DNA of 15,939 nucleotides from DTQF01 sp038874185. Its GTDB lineage: Archaea > Micrarchaeota > Micrarchaeia > CABMEP01. The notes beneath the pieces are model-generated. The model was not told where the DNA came from, did not search any database, and saw only the letters and a program-made list of their open reading frames with translations. The position numbers were made by a program, and so were the translations under genes. The stretch covers positions 1 through 15,939 of the forward strand of contig JAVZCX010000017.1 of assembly GCA_038874185.1 (NCBI GenBank). The letters run 5' to 3'. This document shows, in pieces, positions 5,960 through 13,782 of the stretch (the stretch's first letter is position 1; every line of letters begins with the position of its first letter).

Positions 5960-7243
5960 ATGGCATACGAGGGATATGTAAATTTGAAATATATTCCATC
6001 CAAAGACGATTTAATATGCAGGTTTTATATGGAACCAAGATATGGGATTTCATTTGAGAGAGCAGCTAGTGCAGTTGCAGCAGAATCAAGTATAGGGACG
6101 TGGACAGATGTTCAGACTTCAAAGCCATATATTAAAAGATTAGCAGCCCATGTTTTTCATTTAGACCCGCATTCCGGATATATAGATGTAGCATATCCGT
6201 TAGATGCATTCGAGCCAAACAACATCCCTCAGATGCTCAGCAGTGTTGCAGGAAACGTATTTGGAATGAAGGAAGTAAACAATCTAAGACTTTATGATAT
6301 AAAAATTCCAAAGAAAATGATGCAATGGTATGACGGACCAATGTTCGGCATATCTGGTGTGAGGAAATTGCTTAAGGTTAAAACAAGACCTCTTCTTGGG
6401 ACAATAATCAAGCCGAAGATGGGTTTAAATGTCAAGGATCATGCAAAGGTTGCTTATGAAGCATGGGCTGGAGGATGCGACATAGTTAAGGACGATGAAA
6501 ATTTAGCAAGTCAGAAATTCAATAATTTTGAGAAAAGGGTGAAAGAAACATTAAAATTAAGAGACAAAGCAGAGAAAGAAACAGGCGAAAAGAAGATATA
6601 TATGCCAAACATAACTGCTTCAGGAAAAGAAATGGAAAGAAGAGCAAAGTTTGTCAAGGATCACGGCGGAGAATACGTCATGGTTGATATAATCACAGTC
6701 GGTTGGAGCCAGCTTCATGACTTAGCAGAGGCAAACAAGAAGCTTAAATTAATTGTTCATGAACATAGAGCAGGCCATGCTGCAATCACAAGAAATCCAA
6801 AACACGGAATATCAATGCTTACAATTGCGAAACTTACAAGGATGCTCGGGTTTGATCAATTGCATGCAGGGACAGTAGTTGGAAAAATGGAAGGAGGATT
6901 AGAGGAGGTTCAAGATGTTGTAAGTGCGTTAAAAGAAAAGGTAACACCTGCAAGAGAAAAAACATTCACATTAGGACAGGATTGGTATGGTGTTAAACCT
7001 TGCTTCCCAGTTGCATCCGGTGGTCTTCATCCCTTAATGTTTCCAGTAATTACAAAGTTCTTAGGTAAAGATATAATCCTACAGGCTGGAGGGGGAATAC
7101 ATGGTCACCCTCAAGGAACAAGAAGAGGAGCAAGAGTTGCGAGAGCTGTATTAGAGGCAGTAGATCAAGGAATAGCGCTTGAGGAATCAAAGGATCCATT
7201 AGTAAGAGAAGCAATTGAGATCTGGGGCAAACATAAGTTCTAA
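5960..7243 (+). CDS. rbcL: Archaeal Form III ribulose-bisphosphate carboxylase large subunit
   Basis: Predicted RuBisCO that carboxylates ribulose-1,5-bisphosphate to two 3-phosphoglycerates. In archaea this form normally acts in AMP/nucleoside degradation rather than a Calvin cycle. All catalytic positions appear present: Glu42-Thr47-Trp48, Asn99, Thr148-Lys151-Lys153, carbamylated Lys177 with Asp179-Glu180 in VKDDEN, His269-Arg270, His302, Lys309 in loop 6 (AGTVVGKMEG), SGG 353-355 and the GGG around 377-379. This argues against a Form IV RuBisCO-like protein. TRNPKHGIS (277-285) and QAGGGIHGHPQG are Form III signatures. HRAGH (269-273) has Gly where classical Form III has HRAMH, so the subtype is unsettled. 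The length of 427 residues is normal. The ATG at 5960 is preferred over a TTG at 5942 because GGTGAT lies 4 bases upstream. Confidence 0.96.
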   Translation: MAYEGYVNLKYIPSKDDLICRFYMEPRYGISFERAASAVAAESSIGTWTDVQTSKPYIKRLAAHVFHLDPHSGYIDVAYPLDAFEPNNIPQMLSSVAGNVFGMKEVNNLRLYDIKIPKKMMQWYDGPMFGISGVRKLLKVKTRPLLGTIIKPKMGLNVKDHAKVAYEAWAGGCDIVKDDENLASQKFNNFEKRVKETLKLRDKAEKETGEKKIYMPNITASGKEMERRAKFVKDHGGEYVMVDIITVGWSQLHDLAEANKKLKLIVHEHRAGHAAITRNPKHGISMLTIAKLTRMLGFDQLHAGTVVGKMEGGLEEVQDVVSALKEKVTPAREKTFTLGQDWYGVKPCFPVASGGLHPLMFPVITKFLGKDIILQAGGGIHGHPQGTRRGARVARAVLEAVDQGIALEESKDPLVREAIEIWGKHKF

Positions 7244-7262
7244 GATCCTTGATAAATTATTC

Positions 7263-7289
7263 TTTTTTAATTTTTTATAATCCTTTTTT
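7263..7289 (+). terminator. T-rich terminator after RuBisCO
   Basis: Three T6 runs (7263-7268, 7271-7276, 7284-7289) begin 20 bp after the RuBisCO stop codon. This is a typical archaeal oligo-T terminator and separates RuBisCO from the next gene, which has its own promoter. Confidence 0.6.
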
Positions 7290-7310
7290 ATTTATCTCCA
7301 GTTAGTTAAG

Positions 7311-7318
7311 TTTATATA
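7311..7318 (+). promoter_or_regulatory. Consensus box A (TTTATATA) of a leaderless gene
   Basis: A perfect TTTATATA is centred about 25 bp before the ATG at 7340, and there is no Shine-Dalgarno sequence between them. Transcription should start at or within a base or two of the start codon. Confidence 0.7.
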
Positions 7319-7339
7319 TCTCTTTTTTGTAGTTTAATT

Positions 7340-8884
7340 ATGGGAGAAATTGAATATAAAACCCCATATGATGCAGTTGAAGCTTTCAAATATAAAACAA
7401 ATCTAGAATGGCCATTAACAAAAGCACTAATAGAAATAGGAAAAGATCTTTATAAAGAAGGTGGATTTTTTGTAGAACATAAATATATATTAAAAAACAA
7501 TCTTCTCGTTTTTAATAGAAGCAAGGGTGCCGAATCAAATTTCTTCATTTTTCTAAAAGCAAAAAACAAGAACGAACTTGATATCTTTTTAAGTAATCCA
7601 TCAAAAGACAAAGATATTCAAAGAGAAGATCTGATTTTACATCATTCTATAAAATCATCAGATAACAAAGATGAGATAATCAAAGAAATTCGCAAAGTAA
7701 TTGCAAAAATTAAAGCTTATTCTGAAATTAAGCCATTAAGTGAATATTGGGGCAATCTGCATTCACATATAGGCACTATTAATGGAGAAAGAGTCTGGGA
7801 TGATGGAATAACAGAAGATGAAAACTGGTTCCTTCAATCAATGCTTTGGCATCATGACTTTCATGCGTTAACATCGCATAATTGGACACATAATGAGGAA
7901 AGATTAAAATTTATAGATGAGACGTGTTCTTCTGCAAACATTGTTTTTATCCCAGGTTGGGAGAATACTACAACAATAAAAGACAGAGTGAAATCACCCC
8001 ATATCTTGGTTCTGTGTAAGAACATTCAAACAGCAATGAAAGCTAAGTATGAATTTCTCTCAAAGAAATTAGAAGGAAAAGAAGGTGTGGTGACAACGGT
8101 CCTAGTGGGAGTGTCAGGTCCTTATAAAAAACATTTACATTACCTCAAGGCTCTTCATGACAATCTTGAAGCTGCTTTGATTATAGCTCATCCATCCTCG
8201 CAAAATGCTGGAATAGATATATTAGATCCATCCATCTTTGAATTACTAGGTGAAAAAGAAACCCTAAGAATACTTTTTGAATTTGGAGACGGAATAGAGC
8301 AATTTAACTTCCATGAAGTAAAGAGCGGCATGGCAAGAAATCAAACAATCCATACATTTATACCTAGATTGGAAGGACAAAATAAACATCCTCTTTCACA
8401 TATGGTTGTTAATTACTTTGCAGGCGAACACGGAAAGAAAATAGGTTTGCTAACATTTGCAAACCAAGATGACCATTATCAGCCAAATATAGATTCAAAT
8501 TTAATAAGCGATTATTCATATGGATACAATTCACTGGTTCTTAAAGTTGAAACATTCAAGCATTTCCAGGCCCTAGCAAGAAAATTCAATTCAGAAGAAT
8601 TTGTTCATGCTTTGATAAAAAGAAGAATGCCGAATTGCGAAGAGGAAATAGAAATAAATCCAGTTGCATTTTTAGAGATTAAAGAAAATGAAGACATTGA
8701 TTTTTGGGAGAACAGAAAGAAATCAAAGATGGAAAAGATAAAGGAATGGATAAATACCCAGCCAGGATATTATTGGAATATAGCTAAGCTTCAGTTCAAA
8801 TATTGGTTTGGAAACAAGGAGCAGAAGAAAGAAATTATGAATGAATTAGAAAAGGCAAAATCATATAACGAATCTCCTAAATAA
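7340..8884 (+). CDS. PHP-like metal-dependent hydrolase with unknown N-terminal domain
   Basis: Predicted cytoplasmic metallohydrolase of PHP type, probably a phosphoesterase. The motif set is seen in order: NLHSHIG (His141, His143), HDFHALTSHN (Asp173, His175, His180), GWENTT (Glu208), IIAHPSS (His284) and ANQDDHYQ (Asp377/378, His379). Together these could form a two- or three-metal site. Residues 1-135 form a separate domain I do not recognise. Residues 400-514 are charged and mostly helical, again unassigned. At 514 residues it is much longer than common 220-290-residue PHP phosphoesterases. It follows RuBisCO on the same strand but has its own consensus promoter and a terminator in front, so a functional link is not shown. 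The substrate is unknown. Confidence 0.7.
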   Translation: MGEIEYKTPYDAVEAFKYKTNLEWPLTKALIEIGKDLYKEGGFFVEHKYILKNNLLVFNRSKGAESNFFIFLKAKNKNELDIFLSNPSKDKDIQREDLILHHSIKSSDNKDEIIKEIRKVIAKIKAYSEIKPLSEYWGNLHSHIGTINGERVWDDGITEDENWFLQSMLWHHDFHALTSHNWTHNEERLKFIDETCSSANIVFIPGWENTTTIKDRVKSPHILVLCKNIQTAMKAKYEFLSKKLEGKEGVVTTVLVGVSGPYKKHLHYLKALHDNLEAALIIAHPSSQNAGIDILDPSIFELLGEKETLRILFEFGDGIEQFNFHEVKSGMARNQTIHTFIPRLEGQNKHPLSHMVVNYFAGEHGKKIGLLTFANQDDHYQPNIDSNLISDYSYGYNSLVLKVETFKHFQALARKFNSEEFVHALIKRRMPNCEEEIEINPVAFLEIKENEDIDFWENRKKSKMEKIKEWINTQPGYYWNIAKLQFKYWFGNKEQKKEIMNELEKAKSYNESPK

Positions 8885-8956
8885 TTAACAAAGACTACTG
8901 ATTCAATGATACACATTTAAATCTTATTATTAAAATATAAGCATTGTTAAGTTAAT

Positions 8957-8966
8957 CTTATTTATA
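8957..8966 (+). promoter_or_regulatory. Putative box A promoter for the LonB-like gene
   Basis: CTTATTTATA (8957-8966) is about 25 bp before 8988. The transcript would have a leader of roughly 14 nt containing GGTGGGAG (8993-9000), just before the TTG start at 9002. Confidence 0.4.
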
Positions 8967-9001
8967 GTCTATATGCTGATTTTAATTCAAATGGTGGGAG
9001 A

Positions 9002-10399
9002 TTGGATTATCCTGAGACAAGCAGAGAGATAAAGGTGCCTACAAATCCGATAGATAAGGTTATAGGTCAGGATGAAGCAATAAAATATGTAAAGATTGCA
9101 GCATCTCAGAAAAGACATATCCTTTTGGTAGGGGCTCCAGGAACAGGAAAAAGCATGATTGCACAGGCAATGGCATCCCTTCTTCCAAAACCAAATTATG
9201 AAATTTCTGTTCTTGACAATCCAGAACATCCAGAAAGGCCAATTCTAGAAGTTCGCTCTAGACTTGATGTAGATCATGAAAAGAAAGTCCCAAAGCCAAA
9301 AATAATAAAACCAGTAGATGTTCCAATCGTAGTTGCTGAACGACTAGGTCTTAGATGCAAAAGATGCAGCTTCATAAGCAAACCTGAGATATCCTCATGT
9401 CCAAACTGTGGTGCTGACAAATATAAAACCCATACTTCTCCATTTGATGATATTGTTTTCGGTGGTTCTACCAGAGAAGATAAAGTTTTTTCTTCAGAAT
9501 ATATAAATGGTGTAGAGCAAAAAGTAATGTACGAGTATAAAAAAGGAAACATCTACCTTTATGACGAAGAGGCATTGGCAGCAAGAGAACATGCTACCGT
9601 CCAGAGGAATATAATAGTTCCTTTAGAGAGATCTCTTTTTGTCCAGGCAACCGGGGCTTCTGAAACAGAGCTTCTTGGAGATGTTAGACATGATCCGTAT
9701 GGGGGACATAGCGAGATAGGGACAAAGCCATTCAAAAGAGTGGTTCCAGGAGCAGTGCATGAGGCTCATGAAGGGGTTCTTTTCATAGATGAACTTTCAA
9801 ATTTAGGCCCGCTTCAAAGGCATCTTCTTACTGCAATGCAGGAAAAGAAGTTTCCAATCACTGGCAGGAATCCAACAAGTTCTGGAGCATCTGTCAGAGT
9901 TGACAACGTTCCATGTGATTTCATTCTGGTGGGCGCACTTAATTTCGCTGATGTAGGCACATTACTTCCACCATTGCGTTCAAGAATTCTTGGAAACGGA
10001 TTTGAGGTTTTAATGAATACAGTAATGGAAGACAACGAGAAAAATGTAAAGAAGCTTATGCAGTTCATAGCTCAAGAAATAATTGCAGATGGAAGAATTC
10101 CTCATGCTAATGCAAAAGCAATCGAAGCAATAATAAATGAGGCAAGAAGGAAAGCAAAGCTTTATGACAACAAGGAAGGATTGACATTAAGATTAAGAGA
10201 CCTCTCAGGTATAGTCAAGCTTGCAGGTGATTTTGCAGTAATTGATGGAGCTGAACTGATAGAAGAAAAGCATGTTGCATTAGCAATAGAGAAAGCAAAA
10301 CCAATTGAGCAGCAGATGCAAAAGAAGTATGGTTCAGTATGGAGAAGCAGTGCATCAGATTATGGTGTCTCTAAGGCGCCAGATGAGCATATATTCTAA
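9002..10399 (+). CDS. LonB-like AAA+ ATPase with zinc ribbon, lacking the protease domain
   Basis: Predicted AAA+ ATPase closely related to the ATPase half of archaeal LonB. Motifs: VIGQDEAI (20-27), Walker A GAPGTGKS (44-51), Walker B VLFIDE (259-264), sensor 1 around Asn314, arginine finger in PPLRSR (323-328) and sensor 2 LRLRDL (396-401). Strings shared with LonB as I recall it include LLGDVRHDP (224-232), LTAMQEKKFPITG (276-288) and ASVRVDNVPCDF. Between Walker A and B, where LonB has its transmembrane segment, this protein has a four-Cys zinc ribbon (Cys119, 122, 133, 136) and no hydrophobic stretch, so it should be soluble. It ends at residue 465, with no Ser-Lys protease domain. I see no in-frame ATG or GTG just upstream; the TTG at 9002 with GGTGGGAG before it is the best start. 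The role is unknown. Confidence 0.85.
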   Translation: MDYPETSREIKVPTNPIDKVIGQDEAIKYVKIAASQKRHILLVGAPGTGKSMIAQAMASLLPKPNYEISVLDNPEHPERPILEVRSRLDVDHEKKVPKPKIIKPVDVPIVVAERLGLRCKRCSFISKPEISSCPNCGADKYKTHTSPFDDIVFGGSTREDKVFSSEYINGVEQKVMYEYKKGNIYLYDEEALAAREHATVQRNIIVPLERSLFVQATGASETELLGDVRHDPYGGHSEIGTKPFKRVVPGAVHEAHEGVLFIDELSNLGPLQRHLLTAMQEKKFPITGRNPTSSGASVRVDNVPCDFILVGALNFADVGTLLPPLRSRILGNGFEVLMNTVMEDNEKNVKKLMQFIAQEIIADGRIPHANAKAIEAIINEARRKAKLYDNKEGLTLRLRDLSGIVKLAGDFAVIDGAELIEEKHVALAIEKAKPIEQQMQKKYGSVWRSSASDYGVSKAPDEHIF

Positions 10400-10450
10400 A
10401 AACACATACGTATTTATCTTACAAATAAATAATTTCACATAAGTGTTTTT
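10398..10450 (+). terminator. Possible weak terminator after the LonB-like gene
   Basis: AAAAACAC (10398-10405) and GTGTTTTT (10443-10450) are a perfect 8-bp inverted repeat with a 37-base A+T-rich spacer. The right arm ends in T5, which could serve as the termination signal. The long loop makes the hairpin uncertain. Confidence 0.3.
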
Positions 10451-10470
10451 ATTCTGGGATTACATTAAAG

Positions 10471-10479
10471 TTAAATATC
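10471..10479 (+). promoter_or_regulatory. Putative box A promoter for tRNA-Val
   Basis: TTAAATATC (10471-10479) is centred about 32 bp before the tRNA, giving a short 5' leader of around 6 nt to be removed by RNase P. Confidence 0.4.
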
Positions 10480-10506
10480 TTTTCGACATATAATATTACA
10501 TTATTC

Positions 10507-10579
10507 GGCCCTGTAGTCGAATGGTTAAGACGCCACTCTGACACGGTGGAGATTCGGAGTTCGATTCTCCGCGGGGCCA
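10507..10579 (+). tRNA. tRNA-Val (anticodon GAC)
   Basis: The 73-nt cloverleaf has acceptor stem GGCCCTG/CGGGGCC with one G-U wobble, D-arm GTC/GAC around GAATGGTTAA, anticodon stem CCACT/GGTGG with loop CTGACAC (anticodon GAC), and T-arm CGGAG-TTCGATT-CTCCG with discriminator A at 10579. No intron and no encoded CCA. The TGACAC loop matches other archaeal tRNA-Val(GAC) genes. Confidence 0.96.
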
Positions 10580-10585
10580 CTCAAC

Positions 10586-10602
10586 TTTTTCTTTAAAGAA
10601 AA
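10586..10602. terminator. Palindromic, probably bidirectional terminator
   Basis: T5 at 10586-10590 follows tRNA-Val closely. It begins a perfect 16-bp palindrome, TTTTCTTTAAAGAAAA (10587-10602), which presents T-rich sequence to both strands between the tRNA and the convergent FAD oxidoreductase gene ending at 10622. Confidence 0.5.
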
Positions 10603-10621
10603 TCACCTAAACGAAAAATAA

Positions 10622-12004
10622 TCAGATTTCACATTTTAGATTTTCTCTTCTAATTATTTCTCTTGCTGCAATTAATCCAGTAACAGCAGCAGTTACTATT
10701 CCTCCACTTACTCCAGCCCCATCTCCCACAGTAAAGAGATTTTTGATCTGTTTGCATTCCATATTTTTGTTTATATCTAATCTTACAGACTTGAACTTAA
10801 TCTCTGGCGCATACAATAATGTATGTTCTTGATTCACTCCAGGTATAACTCCGGATAACATGTCTAATCCCTCAACTATGTCATTTACAATTCTTTCAGG
10901 CAGTGCCATGCTTATATCCCCTGGAGTCACTTCTTTGTTTGTGGGCTCAACATAGCTCTTTTCAATCCTATCCCAGGTGCTCCTTCTTCCTTTCTTAAGG
11001 TCACCAAGTCTTTGAAGTATGGGTTTTCCACCACCGATAGTAGTTGCAAGCCTTGCGATGCTCTCTCCATAGAGCGTTGTGTTTTCAACCGGCTCTGTTA
11101 ACTTCACTCTCACTAGGAATGCAAAATTAGTATTGTTTGATTTTTTATCCTTCATACTATGGCCATTAACAGATACGAAGTCGCCATAGTTTTCAGTTAT
11201 GACAAAGCCTTTAGGGTTGGTGCAAAAAGTTCTTACAAAATCATCATACTTTTTAGTGGTTATATGAAACTTAGGATCCCAGTTTATGGAAGTAACTTCC
11301 TCCATAACTTCATTATTTACCTCAACCCTTACTCCAACATCCAAAGGACCGTATTCATAGTTTATTCTGTACTTATTTGCTAAATCGAGAAGCCATCTTG
11401 ATCCAGCTCTTCCAGGCGCAAGTATCACATAATCAGCATTGATCTCATGTTCTTTACTGTTTTGAACTATCAATCCTTTTATTTTATTATCTTCTATTAT
11501 CAGGTCTTTCGCCTTTGTTTTTATCTTTATTTCCACTCCGTTCTTTTCCATTTCTCTTTTTATATTTTGAACAACAGATGGAAGATGATCTGAGCCAACA
11601 TGCTTCTGTTTTATAGGGATATACTTTATTCCTGCCTGCATCGCCTTTATCCTTAATTCCTCTGCCTTATGGTTTACCTCTGCCTTAGTTTCCACTCCAT
11701 TCTTAACCAAAACATCATCTACATAAGCAATCAACTTTTCAGCATCGCTTCTGCTTGTGAATTCAAGCATATTTCCTCCTATCTCTGGGTCCAAGTTTAT
11801 CTTTCCGTCTGAAAAAGTTCCGCTTCCACCCATTCCTTGAATGTAATGTGGTGCTGCGGTAGATCCTCCATCTTTGATCTTTTCAGATCTTTCTTTTATG
11901 TCTTCTCCCATCTCAATGAGAGTTACATCTAAACCTGCATTTCCAAGAAGATATGAAGCAAACATACCAGCTGGACCAGCTCCGACTATAACAACTTTTT
12001 TCAT
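10622..12004 (-). CDS. FAD-dependent oxidoreductase, COG2509-like
   Basis: Predicted FAD-dependent dehydrogenase with unknown substrate. The N-terminus has a dinucleotide-binding Rossmann motif (VVIVGAGPAGMFASYLL, 4-20; Gly8, Gly10, Gly13) with an acidic end of strand 2 (LIEMG, 29-33). GMGGSGTFSDGKI (57-69) fits the FAD pocket seen in this family. A second flavin motif closes the protein (LFTVGDGAGVSGGIVTAA, 423-440, with Asp428). The length of 460 residues and the GDGAG...GGI...AA ending match the uncharacterised FAD dehydrogenases of COG2509; geranylgeranyl-reductase-like enzymes are more distant relatives. There is no membrane segment. The ATG at 12002-12004 has only a weak upstream binding site (GGATCC on the minus strand), so the leader may be short. 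It is divergent from the first nucleoside kinase gene. Confidence 0.88.
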   Translation of the reverse strand: MKKVVIVGAGPAGMFASYLLGNAGLDVTLIEMGEDIKERSEKIKDGGSTAAPHYIQGMGGSGTFSDGKINLDPEIGGNMLEFTSRSDAEKLIAYVDDVLVKNGVETKAEVNHKAEELRIKAMQAGIKYIPIKQKHVGSDHLPSVVQNIKREMEKNGVEIKIKTKAKDLIIEDNKIKGLIVQNSKEHEINADYVILAPGRAGSRWLLDLANKYRINYEYGPLDVGVRVEVNNEVMEEVTSINWDPKFHITTKKYDDFVRTFCTNPKGFVITENYGDFVSVNGHSMKDKKSNNTNFAFLVRVKLTEPVENTTLYGESIARLATTIGGGKPILQRLGDLKKGRRSTWDRIEKSYVEPTNKEVTPGDISMALPERIVNDIVEGLDMLSGVIPGVNQEHTLLYAPEIKFKSVRLDINKNMECKQIKNLFTVGDGAGVSGGIVTAAVTGLIAAREIIRRENLKCEI

Positions 12005-12095
12005 AAGGATCCAGACTTCTATTAATAGAAATTTATTTTAATTTATCTACTCCACAATACAAATTTTTCATATCAATTTTTATAAAACAGCAAGG

Positions 12096-12103
12096 TATAA
12101 ATA
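12096..12103 (+). promoter_or_regulatory. Box A promoter for the kinase cluster
   Basis: TATAAATA (12096-12103), with GG just upstream, should start transcription near 12125-12130. That gives a leader of about 25-30 nt with GTGAT (12147-12151) before the ATG at 12155. Confidence 0.5.
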
Positions 12104-12154
12104 TTGTTTTGAAGTTAATATTCTTAGTTGGTTCTACCTTAATTTTGTGATATT

Positions 12155-12910
12155 ATGGCAGAGATAACAGTTATTGTTGTTGGAAACATAGGTTCAGGAA
12201 AATCCACTTTTCTAAGGACACTTGAAGAGAAGAAAACAGGCTTCAGGCTTCTTCCTCTTTTAAGCATGCCTGGAGAGATAAAAGTAGAAAAAGAATCTCC
12301 AGATGTTTTAGAAATTGTTGACAAGAAGTTCTATCCCGCACTAAGAGAAAAAAATAGGGACATGCTGTTTGTTGCAGAGTTAGACATATTAAAGGCAAGG
12401 ATAAGGCAGATGCAGGCAAACATGAGACAAGGAGGAATAGTTTTCAACGAGAGATGTCCTTATGAAGATAGATATGTATTCGTAGCAAACCTCAATCAAT
12501 CTGGCCTTCTGTTAAAGGAGCATTATGAGATATACAAAAGAGAATATGAATATAGCATGAGATCAGTATCTCCTCCTGATTTATTGATTTATCTTTATAC
12601 TAAACCAGAGACTGCATTCAAGAGAAGAATGGATGAGATAAGAAGAGGGACAGGAGGCCTCCCAAGCGAATCAGGACTGACATTGGATTACATAAGGCAG
12701 CTGCATACATACTATGAGAATATGATAAATGAAGAGATTCCGAAAGAGATTCCAAATTACAGGGATGTTATTTTGATAATCGATGCGGATAGGGACTTTA
12801 GTCCCAAGGATCTTATTCGTTTCCATAACTATATAGAAGAGAGAGCGCATAGACTTCTGATGAAAAGAGGTTTTTATAGCAATTCAAAATCTATATACAG
12901 ACAAAAATAA
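12155..12910 (+). CDS. Deoxynucleoside-kinase-family P-loop kinase, copy 1
   Basis: Predicted cytoplasmic kinase of the dCK/dGK/dNK family, which phosphorylates deoxynucleosides with NTP for salvage. Seen in the sequence: P-loop GNIGSGKS (10-17), a candidate acidic general base near Glu45-Glu47, FYPAL (59-63), the catalytic [DE]R[S] position as Glu99-Arg100-Cys101, PDLLIYL (141-147) before PETAFKRRMDEIRRG, and an Arg-rich LID (156-164). The Ser of the usual DRS/ERS motif is Cys. A short extension with GLPSESGL (168-175) interrupts the LID region. It is about 40% identical to the next gene over the first 100 residues without gaps (my count). The ATG at 12155 has GTGAT upstream. The substrate cannot be read from the motifs. 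Confidence 0.82.
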   Translation: MAEITVIVVGNIGSGKSTFLRTLEEKKTGFRLLPLLSMPGEIKVEKESPDVLEIVDKKFYPALREKNRDMLFVAELDILKARIRQMQANMRQGGIVFNERCPYEDRYVFVANLNQSGLLLKEHYEIYKREYEYSMRSVSPPDLLIYLYTKPETAFKRRMDEIRRGTGGLPSESGLTLDYIRQLHTYYENMINEEIPKEIPNYRDVILIIDADRDFSPKDLIRFHNYIEERAHRLLMKRGFYSNSKSIYRQK

Positions 12911-12934
12911 TCTTATATACGAGAGTGTGTTAGA

Positions 12935-13678
12935 ATGGCGGAAGTAATAATAGGTGTGATGGGAGGAATCGGAATAGGAAAGTCTGAATTCATTAAGTCA
13001 ATGAAAAAAAGAAGATTCAGCTCTCAACTTCCATCAATGCTAGTGACTCCTGGAGAATTGAAAGTATATGAAGAATCAAAACAGGTCAAGGACATCGCAG
13101 CTTCTGTTTTTTATCCCGCACTCAAAAGAAATGATAAATATGCATGTTTTGCTGCAGAGATAGCAATGCTCAGCGCAAGAGTAGATCAGATGCTTCAGGC
13201 ATCAAAAGAAAATGGAATAGTTCTTGTTGAAAGAATTCCAGAAGAAAATAGATTTGTTTTTTTCGAGAACGACTATAAATCAGGCATATTCGGTGATCCA
13301 AATAGTAAGATTGCAAAATCATTCTACCAAAGTTATTCTGCTACTTATCAATATCTAATGAACAAGATTCCTTCAGTAAACGTTTTTGTATACCTTGATG
13401 TTAAACCTGAAGTAGCGTTAAGAAGAGTAAAAGAAAGAGGAAGGAAATCAGAAAAAGGCATCGATATCACTTATTTAAGGAACCTATATTCTCTTTATCA
13501 AAGGTTGATTGACGAAATCCTACCCGACGTTGTTCCAACATATGGGCAGAGGTTATTAAGAATAGATGCAAATAACGATATGAGCGATGAGGATTTGAAG
13601 AGATTTCATCTTCAGATAGAAGAAAGAATAATTAAGTCATTGCAACTACAAGGGTGGAAACTAAGAAACCGAGAGTAA
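12935..13678 (+). CDS. Deoxynucleoside-kinase-family P-loop kinase, copy 2
   Basis: A tandem paralog of the preceding gene, starting 24 bp after its stop and probably co-transcribed. P-loop GGIGIGKS (10-17) keeps the essential GKS; Glu46-Glu47 and FYPAL (59-63) align exactly with copy 1. The catalytic motif is Glu99-Arg100-Ile101, so the usual Ser is replaced by Ile. VNVFVYLDV (148-156) precedes an Arg-rich LID (VALRRVKERGRK, 160-171). The length of 247 residues is normal for the family. The changed motif residue and the P-loop Ile14 suggest altered substrate or reduced activity, or a regulatory partner for copy 1 (family members are dimers). That is inference. The ATG sits 12 bases after a weak GAGAGTG site. 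Confidence 0.78.
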   Translation: MAEVIIGVMGGIGIGKSEFIKSMKKRRFSSQLPSMLVTPGELKVYEESKQVKDIAASVFYPALKRNDKYACFAAEIAMLSARVDQMLQASKENGIVLVERIPEENRFVFFENDYKSGIFGDPNSKIAKSFYQSYSATYQYLMNKIPSVNVFVYLDVKPEVALRRVKERGRKSEKGIDITYLRNLYSLYQRLIDEILPDVVPTYGQRLLRIDANNDMSDEDLKRFHLQIEERIIKSLQLQGWKLRNRE

Positions 13679-13746
13679 ATATAATGTCAAATATAACAAA
13701 TATAAGAAAAACAGCAATAAATTAATAGCAGAATGGCTTCAAATAA

Positions 13747-13754
13747 TTTATATT
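13747..13754 (+). promoter_or_regulatory. Putative box A promoter for kinase copy 3
   Basis: TTTATATT (13747-13754) is centred about 32 bp before the ATG at 13783, predicting a leader of only a few bases and no Shine-Dalgarno. Copy 3 may therefore be transcribed apart from copies 1 and 2. Confidence 0.5.
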
Positions 13755-13782
13755 CTTTTTGTAGATTATCTAATTGGTTTTT

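Noticed and set aside
5960..7243. Form IV RuBisCO-like protein (enolase-type)
   Set aside because: All carboxylase residues, including the carbamylated Lys and loop 6 Lys, appear present.
9002..10399. Magnesium chelatase subunit or MCM-type ATPase
   Set aside because: LLGDVRHDP, the LTAMQEKKFPITG string and the order of motifs fit LonB better than chelatase or MCM.
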